Assembly (NCBI GenBank): GCA_017617415.1
Contig: JAFZWH010000065.1
Coordinates: 1-64,000, forward strand
Direction: 5' to 3'
DNA length: 64,000 bases
Origin: Victivallales bacterium
GTDB lineage: Bacteria > Verrucomicrobiota > Lentisphaeria > Oligosphaerales > Oligosphaeraceae
Part shown: piece by piece, positions 33,843 to 43,278 of the stretch
How positions within the stretch are numbered: the first letter of the stretch is position 1
Layout: each line of letters starts with the position of its first letter
Made by a program: the position numbers and the translations under genes
The notes under the pieces: generated by a model
Told to the model about the DNA's origin: nothing
Databases searched by the model: none
The model's input: only the letters and a program-made list of their open reading frames with translations

Positions 33843-35453
33843 CTATGCCTTGCGGACGACCAGCCCAAGTTCACGGCGGTTGAGGATGAAGATACCCACG
33901 CCGGCCAGGATGCCGGTGCGCAGGATCAAAACGCGAATGAATGTCCAGATGATGTCGCCCGTCTCCACCAGCCGGCCGTTGGCAAGGTCGCTGGTGCAGT
34001 CCAGCTCATCCAAAGTGACCACGCACCACTGCACCCCCTGCGCGACGTAGTGCAACACACGCTCCGCAAGGTTTTTATACATATAGGAGCCATCAGGATT
34101 CTTCAGCGGTGCTTCCACGGCAGCGGTGGCGGAAAGCCCAATGACCAAGTAGGAGATGGCCACGAAGACCGCAACCGGCGTTGAGAAGATGGCTCCGACA
34201 GTGCAGCCCAGCCCGGCCATGAAGGCCAGCTGAATAATCGCCATCAACATCGTACGCACAAAATTGCTGAAAAATCCCGTGACTTTCGAGAGCAGGACCG
34301 GTCCATCCGCCACCTGGAAGATGGCAGTGTAGTTTTCCTTCAGCTTGTTGTAAGCGAGCTTGCTCTCGTCATCCGATGGCACGCTTGCGGCATCGGGCAG
34401 GTAGAGATCCCCGAAGTTATGGAAGTGCAGCACGACGCGGTTGCGGGCATCGTCATTGACCACCATGCTGGACAGGATGGGGATATCCAAGGTGGTGAAC
34501 TCCGTTTCCCCCCGTTCCATGGTAGTGAGTTCCTGCCAAGTTCCACCTGGCATCATGAATGGTTGCGGAACAACCATTTGCTTGCCATCAACAACCTCCA
34601 GCCGCCCTTGCATGGTGGAATACCATACCACTGCATTCTCCGCAGATGCCGATGTCAGGGCCTGGCCATTTTCGTCCTTGAAGACCTGGAATCCCCAGTC
34701 CACGGGAATCTGCTTCTGGTCGGTGTCGGTGATGTCTCCGGTATAAAGCCGGAAGCGCAGATAGAGCACCGGATCATTTTTGCCCAAACGCACGTTCTCA
34801 TATGCCCAGGAGTGGTTTTTACCCGGTTCAATGGAGACATTTTTCATAATCTCCTGAACGAGTTCAGCCTGAATCATTTTCTTGACTACCTTCGGATTGT
34901 CCTCTGGATTGACCGTGCCATTCTTGACTCGCTTCTCATATTCGCGCTGAATATCGTCATAGAGGGCGACCGGAGTGGGGCGGAAGGAACGCCGCCCGAC
35001 CAGCGTTTCCTGGCGCAGCTTCTCCATATCCTGCTCGGTGAAGAGTCCGGAGCGCTGGGCGGCGCCCAGACGATAGAGGGTCAAAGCATAGATGATGAAC
35101 ATCGAGATGACCAGCAGGACTGCGTGCATCAGGAAGACACCCACCGTCTTGCCAGCCCAGACCACCCAGCGCCGGCAGGGCTTGGTGGTGACCAGGTGGA
35201 TCTGGTAGCCTTCAATTTCCGTGGCCAGCTGGGAACACCCCAGCCACAGCGTCGAGGCCGAAATCAGCGCTATGACCAAATTCAGCGAGTAGGTCAGCGA
35301 AACCTGCACCAATCCAGATGCGGTATTGTCCCCCTTGATGGTCAGCGGCAAGCCGATGACGCAAAGCAGAATCAAGACAAAGAGGACGTGGAAGACCTTG
35401 GAGCGCATCGCGGACCTGATGGTCTGCTTGAAGATAGCCAGGAAGGATTTCAC
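33843..35453 (-). CDS. ABC-2-type transporter permease
   Basis: This 536-residue protein has about six membrane helices, two near the N-terminus (FHVLFVLILLCVIGLPLTI; LNLVIALISASTLWLGCSQL), one near 115-140, and three at the C-terminus. A large soluble domain (about 150-370) lies between. Phrases such as ATEIEGYQIHLVTTKPCRRW are typical of ABC-2 permeases of the gliding/NosY type. No ATPase gene is adjacent in the window, so the partner must lie elsewhere. The start is uncertain: GTG at 35453 (VKSFLAIFKQT) fits family N-termini, whereas the upstream TTG adds a non-conserved leader. Confidence 0.82.
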   Translation of the reverse strand: MKSFLAIFKQTIRSAMRSKVFHVLFVLILLCVIGLPLTIKGDNTASGLVQVSLTYSLNLVIALISASTLWLGCSQLATEIEGYQIHLVTTKPCRRWVVWAGKTVGVFLMHAVLLVISMFIIYALTLYRLGAAQRSGLFTEQDMEKLRQETLVGRRSFRPTPVALYDDIQREYEKRVKNGTVNPEDNPKVVKKMIQAELVQEIMKNVSIEPGKNHSWAYENVRLGKNDPVLYLRFRLYTGDITDTDQKQIPVDWGFQVFKDENGQALTSASAENAVVWYSTMQGRLEVVDGKQMVVPQPFMMPGGTWQELTTMERGETEFTTLDIPILSSMVVNDDARNRVVLHFHNFGDLYLPDAASVPSDDESKLAYNKLKENYTAIFQVADGPVLLSKVTGFFSNFVRTMLMAIIQLAFMAGLGCTVGAIFSTPVAVFVAISYLVIGLSATAAVEAPLKNPDGSYMYKNLAERVLHYVAQGVQWCVVTLDELDCTSDLANGRLVETGDIIWTFIRVLILRTGILAGVGIFILNRRELGLVVRKA

Positions 35454-35524
35454 GGTGATTGGATGAGTAAAATGGTGAATGATGATGAAATCGACATTTC
35501 TCCGCAATCAGCGGGCACGAACCG

Positions 35525-36091
35525 CTATCGCCGCAGCTGCATCCCTTCTGCCAGGGAGCCCGCGACCGCGCCAAGGCCGGTCGAACGGAGAATTTCCAAT
35601 GAAAAGTCCAATGCGGCGCCAGGTCCACAGGCAGTCAGAATGTTTCCGCATTTCTGAATGAATTTGCCCGTATAGCAGCCATTCCGGATATGGCGTTCAA
35701 ACCCCGGATAGCAAGTGTATTCCACCCCCGCAAGCAACCCCGCCGCATCCAGTACGATAGGCGCGGCGCAGATAGCGCAGACGGTCCCGCCAGCGCCATG
35801 GACCTTCCGCACGAAATCCAACACAGTTGCCGAGGCAGCAAGATTGGTTGCGCCCGGCATCCCGCCCGGAAGATATACCAGCTGGCACTCTGCCGCAGAA
35901 AGTTCCTCGGCGCGGTTGTCGCACTGCATTCGCACACCATGTGCGCTGGAGACCAGCAACGACGCCTCCGCCGTGGGCTGCACTGCCGCCAGCGAAACCG
36001 TCAACCCCGCGCGTCGAAAGACATCCGCCGGCGCAAGAGCCTCGAGTTCCTCAAAGCCAGGAGCCAGGAAAATTACTGCTTGTCGTGTCAT
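35525..36091 (-). CDS. DJ-1/PfpI-family protein (YajL-like)
   Basis: This 188-residue cytoplasmic protein has the DJ-1 fold. The conserved Glu is in FLAPGFEELEALAPADVFRR near residue 16, the nucleophilic Cys in VCAICAAPIVLDAAG near 109, and a glycine-rich turn in YLPGGMPGATNLA. The length is typical. Family members act as chaperones, glyoxalases or deglycases; the precise reaction cannot be read from sequence. It is the first gene of the minus-strand run containing the permease, 71 bp upstream of it. Confidence 0.9.
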   Translation of the reverse strand: MTRQAVIFLAPGFEELEALAPADVFRRAGLTVSLAAVQPTAEASLLVSSAHGVRMQCDNRAEELSAAECQLVYLPGGMPGATNLAASATVLDFVRKVHGAGGTVCAICAAPIVLDAAGLLAGVEYTCYPGFERHIRNGCYTGKFIQKCGNILTACGPGAALDFSLEILRSTGLGAVAGSLAEGMQLRR

Positions 36092-36385
36092 TAAGGAAAA
36101 AAAAGCCGGGTTATATTTAGCCCGTTGACCAAATTAGAGCGACTTGGAGATTGCCTGGTTCCCAAACGGAATCAAAGTTCGCAATCGCGGTGATTTCGAA
36201 ATGGTCGCCCGAGGGAACCAGCCAAAACCACAGCCTCCCATACGTACAACGTCACTGTGGCAGACTCGTCAAAGAGTCATCACGGATTGCCGGAAAACCG
36301 TCTGGGATGGAAGTTTGGAAATTGCTTCAAGTGGTAAATATATCACTCTTTTTTAAAATGGGTGGTATGTTCAAGCAAATAAACG
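36092..36385 (+). promoter_or_regulatory. Possible structured leader upstream of thrC
   Basis: This 294-bp interval between divergent genes contains no ORF of interest but several inverted repeats on the thrC strand: CTGGTTCCC (about 36156-36164) with GGGAACCAG (about 36214-36222), ACCACAG with CTGTGGCAG-like sequence (about 36228-36262), GACTC-GTCAA-GAGTC (about 36264-36278), and ACGG/CCGT around 36284-36301. Together they suggest a folded 5' leader such as a riboswitch or attenuator. I do not recognise a known class, and no T-run terminator is evident. Confidence 0.35.
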
Positions 36386-37807
36386 ATGATGAAAAAAACT
36401 TTGGACGCATCCAAATACCTCAGCACCCGTGGCGGGATTGAGTCAGTGGATTTCTGCGATGCCGTAATGATGGGGCTTGCAACCGATGGCGGGCTCCTGG
36501 TCCCCGCCGCAATTCCCCAAGTGGACAGCACGACGCTGGATTCCTGGCGGAACCTCGGCTATCTCGATCTGGCCTTCGAAGTCATGCGTCCTTTCGTTGG
36601 CGACGCCCTGCCCCCAGCAACTCTCCGGCAGCTGCTCCGGGACAGCTATGCGACATTCGACACCCCGGACATTGTTCCAATCAAACCATTGGACGGCAAA
36701 GACCTGTATCTCGCCGAACTCTACCATGGCCCGACTCTGGCCTTCAAAGATGTCGCGCTACAATTCCTTGGCAACCTCTTTGCAGAGATTCTTCGCCAGC
36801 GTGGCGGCCGACTGAACATCTTGGGCGCCACCTCCGGCGACACCGGCTCCGCCGCCATTCACGGGGTACGCGGGAAAGCGGGCATCGAGATTTTCATCCT
36901 TTATCCCGAAGGGCGCGTAAGCCCATTGCAGGAACGCCAGATGGCTACGGTGCCGGACGCCAATGTCCACTGCATCGCCATCAAGGGCACCTTCGACGAC
37001 GGCCAGCGGGTCATGAAGCAAATTTTCAACGACCTGCCTTTCAAGCAGAAAAATCATCTTGGCGCAGTGAACTCCGTGAACTGGGCGCGAATTCTGGCGC
37101 AGGTGGTCTACTATTTCTGGGGAGCCTTCCGTGTCCAGGAGAAGAGTGGCTCGGAGGAAGCCATCCAGGTCGCCGTGCCCACGGGAAATTTCGGGGATAT
37201 CTTCGCCGGATATGTCGCCCAACGCATGGGCGCCCCTATCGCTCGGCTTCTGCTGGCCACCAACGAGAATGACATCCTTTCGCGCTTCTTCAACACTGGA
37301 GTCTACGCCAAAGGCGCCGTCCAGCCCACGCTCTCCCCCTCGATGGACATCCAGGTCGCCAGCAATTTCGAGCGCTATCTCTATTATCGTCTGGGCGAAA
37401 ATGCATTGCAAACCAAGACGCTGATGCAGGAATTCGAGCAGACCGGTTCCATCACCCTGCAAGGAACCGACCCGACCTTCGCGGCAGGCCGCGGAGACAC
37501 TTCCGCCACCCTGGGCACCATCAAGAAGTATTTTGAAAACCATGGGACGCTCCTTGACCCCCACGGTGCGGTCGGCGTCGCCGTCGCAGAGGCGAACCCG
37601 CTTCCTGGCTGCAAAACCCTCTGCCTGGAGACCGCACACCCCGGAAAATTCCCTGCCGCAGTTGGACAGGCGCTTGGCGACGGCACGCTTGCCCGCCACG
37701 ACTCCCTCGAAAAACTCAAGTGCCTCCCCCTGCGGAAGACGCTCCTGGAACCCACTGTGCCGGTCATTGAGTCATTCATCCTCCAAACCCTTGCCGACCG
37801 CCCATAG
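36386..37807 (+). CDS. thrC: Threonine synthase
   Basis: ThrC is the PLP enzyme converting O-phosphohomoserine to threonine. The 473-residue protein matches the long (yeast/E. coli-like) form. LYHGPTLAFKDVALQFLGN (about 113-131) holds the PLP-binding lysine in FKD. LGATSGDTGSAAIHGVRG binds phosphate, and VAVPTGNFGDIFAGYVAQRMG and TPSMDIQ-type SPSMDIQVASNFERYLYY are characteristic. The N-terminal KYLSTRGG is also typical. The ATG ATG start follows a short AT-rich stretch. The upstream leader may regulate it; a hairpin follows the stop. Confidence 0.95.
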   Translation: MMKKTLDASKYLSTRGGIESVDFCDAVMMGLATDGGLLVPAAIPQVDSTTLDSWRNLGYLDLAFEVMRPFVGDALPPATLRQLLRDSYATFDTPDIVPIKPLDGKDLYLAELYHGPTLAFKDVALQFLGNLFAEILRQRGGRLNILGATSGDTGSAAIHGVRGKAGIEIFILYPEGRVSPLQERQMATVPDANVHCIAIKGTFDDGQRVMKQIFNDLPFKQKNHLGAVNSVNWARILAQVVYYFWGAFRVQEKSGSEEAIQVAVPTGNFGDIFAGYVAQRMGAPIARLLLATNENDILSRFFNTGVYAKGAVQPTLSPSMDIQVASNFERYLYYRLGENALQTKTLMQEFEQTGSITLQGTDPTFAAGRGDTSATLGTIKKYFENHGTLLDPHGAVGVAVAEANPLPGCKTLCLETAHPGKFPAAVGQALGDGTLARHDSLEKLKCLPLRKTLLEPTVPVIESFILQTLADRP

Positions 37808-37834
37808 ACTCGCCCCTCTTCCCAGCCCCCTCTT

Positions 37835-37867
37835 CCCATCTGGGTTATAGTATTTTCCCCAGATGGG
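37835..37867 (+). terminator. Hairpin downstream of thrC
   Basis: CCCATCTGGG (37835-37844) and CCCAGATGGG (37858-37867) form a 10-bp perfect stem with a 13-nt loop. The sequence GGGTTATAG occurs after both arms, making a partial direct repeat. It lies 28 bp after the thrC stop, a suitable place for a terminator, though the tail (TTATAGAATTTATAG) is AT-rich rather than a pure T run. Confidence 0.5.
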
Positions 37868-38122
37868 TTATAGAATTTATAGAAAATCATAGAAATAATC
37901 GCTAAGTCACAAATTATCAAATTAGATAACGGGATAGTTATTTTTCAGGGCAAATGCCACAACTTTTGCTAATCGTACTTTAAATCCAGCAAAAAGACAT
38001 TATATTGAGTTAATTCGCTTTTTTTTCTTCATTCATTTCCCCATAAATCTGTTAAGGTATTTCACCATTCCCTTTAAGTCTTTTCAAAAACGAGCAACCA
38101 AAACAGTCAACGGTGCCCCACT
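37868..38122. other. AT-rich gene-free interval before the glycogen cluster
   Basis: About 250 bp of AT-rich DNA (TTTATAGAAAATCATAG, GTTAATTCGCTTTTTTTTC) separate thrC from the CBM48 protein gene. It presumably carries the promoter of the glycogen cluster, but no box can be assigned with confidence. No ORF, RNA gene or repeat is evident. Confidence 0.4.
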
Positions 38123-38539
38123 ATGACGAAAAAAACATCCAACATCGATCTTGAACGACTCAGCGACGCCGTCCGCAATCAACTCGACCCCACCCCCAAA
38201 CCGCGCGGTCGCAAACCGGGCAGCAAAAATCGCCCCAAAGGTCAACGCTATCATGGCTTTAAACTTGGCCAGCCTCGCGGTCACCGTGTGGTATTCACCT
38301 ACTGCGGAGTGCCCGGCCAGACCGTCTATGTCGCCGGAGATTTCAACAACTGGAATCCACTATCCAAACAACTCATTGACAAACAAGGAAATGGGACATA
38401 CTCTATACGTTGCCTCATCCTGCCCGGGCGCCACGAGTACAAGTTCGTCATCAATGGCGAATGGATTCTTGACCCCGCCAACCAGGAACATGCCTGCAAC
38501 GAACGAGGCGACTGGAACAATGTCTTGATTGTTGAATAA
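38123..38539 (+). CDS. Small AT-hook-like protein with a glycogen-binding (CBM48/AMPK-type) domain
   Basis: Residues 55-138 form an AMPK/isoamylase N-domain-type carbohydrate-binding module: VYVAGDFNNWNP and GRHEYKFVINGEWILDPAN are diagnostic. Residues 20-40 are highly basic (KPRGRKPGSKNRPKGQ) and contain an AT-hook-like PRGRKPG core, suggesting DNA or polyanion binding. There is no catalytic domain. It lies 16 bp before glgA and is surely co-transcribed with glgA and glgB. It may attach to glycogen as a scaffold or link glycogen state to regulation. Confidence 0.85.
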   Translation: MTKKTSNIDLERLSDAVRNQLDPTPKPRGRKPGSKNRPKGQRYHGFKLGQPRGHRVVFTYCGVPGQTVYVAGDFNNWNPLSKQLIDKQGNGTYSIRCLILPGRHEYKFVINGEWILDPANQEHACNERGDWNNVLIVE

Positions 38540-38555
38540 GTGACATTCTTTGTCT

Positions 38556-40232
38556 ATGTCTGTCTCTGAAAGTCCAAAATTGACACCTGTCAAGAGCGAC
38601 GAGGAACTGCTCGACACCGGCAGTTCTGTCCAAATTTTACGGTCCGAGGGCGAGTCTCGCTCCAACCAGCCGAAGATTCTGGTGGTTACTCCGGAGATCA
38701 CATACCTTCCCCAGAGTATTGTCAATAATGTTTACGGCACCAACCAGTATGATGATGTCTCCAACCAGCATCACGTCTCATACGCATCGAAGGCTGGCGG
38801 GCTGGCGGATGTCTCGGCATCATTGGTAGCCGCGCTCTATGACATGGGCGCGGATGTCCATGTGGCCTTGCCCTTCTATCGTCGGCTCTATCATATTGAT
38901 CCGGACAAGCTGGACCACTTCGAGCGGCGCCGTGTTCAACTGACCACTCGGATGCCCGAGGAACGAGTTCATTTCGCGAAGGACTACATTTTCAACTACC
39001 GCGAACGTGTCTATTCTGGGGATCCGAACCGCTCCGTTCATATCTCGCTGGCTTTCCAGCGTGAAATCATCAACCACACCATTCCTGAAATCCAGCCGGA
39101 TCTCATCCACTGCAATGACTGGATGACCGGTCTGGTTCCCGCCTTCGCGCGGCGGATGCACATCCCAAGCCTCTTCACGGTTCACAACATCCACACCCAG
39201 AAGACCACGATGGAACAGATCGAGAACGCCGGCATCGACGCGGCGTTCTTCTGGCGCAACCTCTACTTCGAGCGCACGCCATGGTCCTACGAGGAGAGCC
39301 GCTCGTCCAACCGCGTGGACTTCCTGACCAGCGGCATTTTCGCCAGCCACTTCATCAACACCGTTTCGCCGACCTTCCTGCGCGAAATCGTGGAAGGCAA
39401 CCACCCCTTCGTTCCCGAATACATCCGCAGCGAAATCGCCAATAAATACTACGCCGGCGTGGCCTTCGGCATCCTCAATGCGCCTGACCCGGAGGACAAT
39501 CCCGAAACTGCACCCGCGCTGGAATTTCATTACTCTATTCAGGACGCACCCGAGGCGCGGCGCCGCAACAAGGTCGCTTTCCAGCAAAAAGTCGGTCTCC
39601 AGGTCAACCCCGATGCACCGCTTTTCTTCTGGCCATCGCGACTCGACCCCGTTCAGAAGGGACCGCAGCTGCTCTCGGACATCCTATACAACACCATCCA
39701 TCGCTACTGGGACCAGCAAATACAATTCGCTTTCGTGGCCGATGGCCCCTACCAGCATGTCTTCCGCTCCATCGCCGACCAGCACCACTTCCATAATCTC
39801 ATCGCCGTGCTGGATTTCGACAAACGACTCTCGCAGCAGGGCTATGCGGCTTCCGATTTCGTGCTGATGCCCTCGCTCTACGAACCCTGCGGACTCCCTC
39901 AGATGATTGCACCCATCTACGGCAGCCTCCCCATCGTCCACGACACCGGTGGACTCCACGATACTGTGGAGCACCTGGATCTCCAGAATCATACTGGTAA
40001 CGGCTTTGTGTTCAAGTTCTTCGATGACGCAGGACTGCAGTGGGGCATTGACGAGGCGATGCGCTTCTACAACCTCCCGGCGGAAATCCGCAACGCCGAA
40101 ATCGCCCGCATCATGAAGCAATCCAAACAACGCTTCAACCATCGCCAGACCGCCCAGGCGTACATCGACCTCTACGAGAAAATGCTCAATCGCAAACTCG
40201 TGGACTGGGATGAGGATGGCAAGGAACACTAG
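38556..40232 (+). CDS. glgA: Glycogen/starch synthase (GT5)
   Basis: This 558-residue glycosyltransferase family 5 enzyme extends alpha-1,4-glucan from a nucleotide sugar. SKAGGLADVSASLVAALYDMGADV (near residue 72) carries the ADP-glucose-binding K-x-G-G-L motif. IHCNDWMTGLVPAF and FTVHNIHTQ are typical, and the GT-B C-domain motif is MPSLYEPCGLPQMIAPIYGSLPIV. The first 50 residues are a non-conserved Ser/Glu-rich extension. ATG at 38556 is preferred over an in-frame TTG two codons earlier. The N-domain insert (around YNYRERVYSG) is like that of some eukaryote-type synthases, so the donor could be ADP- or UDP-glucose. Confidence 0.92.
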   Translation: MSVSESPKLTPVKSDEELLDTGSSVQILRSEGESRSNQPKILVVTPEITYLPQSIVNNVYGTNQYDDVSNQHHVSYASKAGGLADVSASLVAALYDMGADVHVALPFYRRLYHIDPDKLDHFERRRVQLTTRMPEERVHFAKDYIFNYRERVYSGDPNRSVHISLAFQREIINHTIPEIQPDLIHCNDWMTGLVPAFARRMHIPSLFTVHNIHTQKTTMEQIENAGIDAAFFWRNLYFERTPWSYEESRSSNRVDFLTSGIFASHFINTVSPTFLREIVEGNHPFVPEYIRSEIANKYYAGVAFGILNAPDPEDNPETAPALEFHYSIQDAPEARRRNKVAFQQKVGLQVNPDAPLFFWPSRLDPVQKGPQLLSDILYNTIHRYWDQQIQFAFVADGPYQHVFRSIADQHHFHNLIAVLDFDKRLSQQGYAASDFVLMPSLYEPCGLPQMIAPIYGSLPIVHDTGGLHDTVEHLDLQNHTGNGFVFKFFDDAGLQWGIDEAMRFYNLPAEIRNAEIARIMKQSKQRFNHRQTAQAYIDLYEKMLNRKLVDWDEDGKEH

Positions 40233-40273
40233 AGGCTATAGATGTTCTTTAGGGTTCCAGGAACTCTGCCTTC

Positions 40274-42310
40274 ATGGCGCATTTGAACGACCAACCCCTG
40301 CCCAAGCTCTTCCAGGGAGACCCATATCTGGCGCCTTACTTGGAGAACTATCTCCAGCGGGAGACCTTTGTCGCCGACCGCCGGCAGGAATTATTGGGCA
40401 ACCACGCCAATCTACGCGAAGTCGCAGACTGGCATCTCTATTACGGTCTTCATCGCACGCAACGGGGCACTTGGCGTTTCCGTGAATGGCTCCCCTACGC
40501 CACCGCCGCCACACTGCTCGGCGAGTTCAACCACTGGACCACATCGCCATGGTTTGAACTCCATCCGTTAGGAAATGGCGACTGGGAAGTCGAAGTCCCG
40601 GAGCAGATGCTCGCCCATGGTCAGGCCTACCAGCTCTTCGTGGAATGGCCCGGCGGCAGCGGCTGGCGCCTGCCCAGCGCTGCCAACAGCATCGTCCGCG
40701 AACGCCGCCCCGACGGCTCATGTCTTTTCAATGCACGAGTCTGGGACCCCGTGACGCCATATCATTGGCAACACGATGATTTCACGCCGCCGTCGCTGCC
40801 GCTGATCTATGAGAGCCATATCGGCATTGCCCAGCAGGAGCCGCGCGTGGGAACCTACCGAGAGTTCCGGGAGAAAATCCTCCCGCGCATTGCCGACGAC
40901 GGCTATACTTGCGTGCAGTTCATGGCCATCGCACAGCACCCCTATTACGCCTCCTTCGGCTACCATGTCGCCAACTATTTTGCGCCCTGCGATTTATTTG
41001 GCACTCCGGACGATTTCAAGGCGCTGGTGGATGCCGCCCACGGCCGCGGCCTGCGCGTAATCATGGATCTGGTGCACTCCCATAGCGTCCGCAACGAGTT
41101 GGAAGGCCTAGCCAGACTCTCCGGACGTCTCGGACAGTTTTTCCATGACGACATACGTGGCAGCCACCCCGCCTGGGACTCCTACTGCTTTGACTACAGC
41201 AAGACTCAGGTCCTCCGGTTCCTCCTCTCTAATTGCCGATACTGGATCGAGGAGTTCCATGTCGATGGCTTCCGTTTCGATGGCGTCACCAGCATGCTCT
41301 ACTTCGACCACGGGCTCAATCACGCTTTCACCAGCTACGACCATTACTTCTCGCCCAATGTGGACTGGGACTCCGTAGCCTACCTCACCCTCGCCAATGA
41401 ACTATGCCACCAGTGCGCATACACGCCAGAGCACACCGCCTGGACCATCGCCGAAGACGTCTCCGGAATGCCAGGGCTCGGCATGCCCGTCGCGGACGGC
41501 GGGATGGGCTTCGACTACCGTCTCGCCATGGGCGTGACCGACTTCTGGTTCAAACTGCTCGACCAGCCCGATGAGGCGTGGGATCTGGGGACCCTCTGGC
41601 ATGAACTGACAAACCGGCGGCAGGAGGAAAAAACCATCTCCTACGTGGAATGCCACGACCAGGCCATCGTCGGCGGGCAGACTTTCCTTTTCCGCGCTGT
41701 CGGCAATGCGATGTATGACGCGATGGATCTGGCCAGCCAGAACCTCGCGGTGGAGCGCGGCGTCGCCCTCCACAAACTCGCACGACTCGCCACCATTGCC
41801 ACCGCCGGTGGCGGATATCTCAACTTCATCGGCAACGAGTTCGGGCACCCGGAATGGCTGGACCTCCCACGTGCCGGCAACCAATGGTCATACGACCACG
41901 CACGTCGGCGTTGGGATCTCTGCGATGATCCGACACTGCGCTTCCAGGCCCTCAATCGCTTCGACCACGAAATGCTCGCCCTCGTCCGCGAAAACCCGCA
42001 CTTCTTCGAGGAACCCGTCCGACTCGTGAAACTCCACCAGGACAACCATGTGCTCGCATTCTCCCGCGGCGATCTCCTCTTTGTTTTTAACTTCCATCCC
42101 ACCGTCTCCTTCGAGAATTATCCCATTCCCGCTCAGGCCACCGAATATCTCCTGCGGCTGGATACCGACGCCACACTTTTCAACGGCTTCGGTCGCGTTC
42201 AGCCCGACCAGCATTTCTACGCCCTGACCGACACCCCCGACGGGCCTGCTCACATCTCCCTCTACCTCCCCACCCGCGCCGCCCTGGTATTAAAATTTAT
42301 AACTGATTAA
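40274..42310 (+). CDS. glgB: 1,4-alpha-glucan branching enzyme (GH13, eukaryote-like subtype)
   Basis: This 678-residue GH13 enzyme makes alpha-1,6 branches in glycogen. A CBM48 domain at the N-terminus (about 60-150) contains ATLLGEFNHWTTSPW. Catalytic-domain motifs are YGYHV-like FGYHVANYFAP, MDLVHSHSVRN, DGFRFDGVTSMLYFDHG (nucleophile Asp), TIAEDVSGMPGLG (acid/base Glu) and SYVECHDQAIVGG, close to the GBE1-type subfamily rather than E. coli GlgB. FIGNEFGHPEWLDLP is also typical of that group. It lies 41 bp after glgA and completes a CBM48-glgA-glgB operon. Confidence 0.94.
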   Translation: MAHLNDQPLPKLFQGDPYLAPYLENYLQRETFVADRRQELLGNHANLREVADWHLYYGLHRTQRGTWRFREWLPYATAATLLGEFNHWTTSPWFELHPLGNGDWEVEVPEQMLAHGQAYQLFVEWPGGSGWRLPSAANSIVRERRPDGSCLFNARVWDPVTPYHWQHDDFTPPSLPLIYESHIGIAQQEPRVGTYREFREKILPRIADDGYTCVQFMAIAQHPYYASFGYHVANYFAPCDLFGTPDDFKALVDAAHGRGLRVIMDLVHSHSVRNELEGLARLSGRLGQFFHDDIRGSHPAWDSYCFDYSKTQVLRFLLSNCRYWIEEFHVDGFRFDGVTSMLYFDHGLNHAFTSYDHYFSPNVDWDSVAYLTLANELCHQCAYTPEHTAWTIAEDVSGMPGLGMPVADGGMGFDYRLAMGVTDFWFKLLDQPDEAWDLGTLWHELTNRRQEEKTISYVECHDQAIVGGQTFLFRAVGNAMYDAMDLASQNLAVERGVALHKLARLATIATAGGGYLNFIGNEFGHPEWLDLPRAGNQWSYDHARRRWDLCDDPTLRFQALNRFDHEMLALVRENPHFFEEPVRLVKLHQDNHVLAFSRGDLLFVFNFHPTVSFENYPIPAQATEYLLRLDTDATLFNGFGRVQPDQHFYALTDTPDGPAHISLYLPTRAALVLKFITD

Positions 42311-42470
42311 ATACAAATAAGTTATGAAACATTTTAACCCCCAGTTCCCAGTCTCGCCAACGAATACTTCATTCTGGTTCCGCTGGCGCAACCTCGCGAG
42401 GCACTACACCTGTTGGAGGCACGCAAGTTCTTCATCCTCCGCCTCATGGAAGCATAACCAGCAAGAAGCC

Positions 42471-43274
42471 ATGCCCACGCTGCCATCAAAGCGACAAATT
42501 ATTGGACTAATAGCAGTTCTGGCATTTATCTGCGCTGTAACCTGGTTCCTGGACCACCGCCAGCCTGCCCCCGAGCCGTTTTTCACCCGAACACCACCCA
42601 ATGATCCGATACCGCCCCGGCAGGAGTTCCTCACGGAACATCTGGCAACGCGCAAGGAACTGGTGGAACTACTGGAAACTGGTCTCGACGAGCAGGAGGC
42701 CGTTGCGCGCTTTGGTCACAACGAGCCGCTGGTGTTGCCGGACGGCGACCGCCTCTATATCTATAGTTACCCACCTGAGGTCATCAAGCAATTGTCTGGC
42801 CAGTCTCCGCAGAACTACAGCATCGGCGTTGTGCTTGTATTCAGTCAAGGCCGGCTGGTTTCGGCATATGAGGGACGCCAAATCACCCGAAACCGCTTTC
42901 TCGCTGGAGAGTCGTTGCTCCGCCAGCTCCGCCGCGGCGACTCGCCGGAGACAGTGGTCGCCGTGCTTGGCGAACCATTCGCGATGCGGCGCGAGGATGA
43001 CCAGACCGTCTTTATCTACAGCTACCGCCCGGACATCAGCGATGACTTTCCGCAAGAATACGATAATGCCGAACTCGACATCGCCTTCCAGGACGGATGT
43101 CTCGTGCGTTCCCAATACAGCTTCCGCTCGAAAGATGCTGACGCGGACACCGACGACAGCGGAAATCCCTCCATCTTCGCAACAGGCACGTTGCAGACCT
43201 GCCTGCTTCACCATGAAGATTCAGACGGCACCCCGCACTGGGAAGAGTCCTCGCCAACATTGCTGTTCAAATAG
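42471..43274 (+). CDS. Membrane-anchored protein with two BamE/SmpA-like repeats
   Basis: From ATG at 42471 the protein is 267 residues: MPTLPSKRQ, one membrane helix (IIGLIAVLAFICAVTWFL), then two similar domains. LLETGLDEQEAVARFGHNEP ... RLYIYSYPPEV ... VLVFSQGRLVSAYE is echoed by LLRQLRRGDSPETVVAVLGEP ... TVFIYSYRPD ... DIAFQDGCLVRSQY. The pattern (helix, G-x-P turn, strand YIYSY, strand, turn) matches small BamE/SmpA-type folds. An ATG at 42324 would add 49 unusual residues and sits inside an AT-rich leader, so it is less likely. Its function is probably envelope-related. Confidence 0.7.
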   Translation: MPTLPSKRQIIGLIAVLAFICAVTWFLDHRQPAPEPFFTRTPPNDPIPPRQEFLTEHLATRKELVELLETGLDEQEAVARFGHNEPLVLPDGDRLYIYSYPPEVIKQLSGQSPQNYSIGVVLVFSQGRLVSAYEGRQITRNRFLAGESLLRQLRRGDSPETVVAVLGEPFAMRREDDQTVFIYSYRPDISDDFPQEYDNAELDIAFQDGCLVRSQYSFRSKDADADTDDSGNPSIFATGTLQTCLLHHEDSDGTPHWEESSPTLLFK

Positions 43275-43278
43275 TAGA

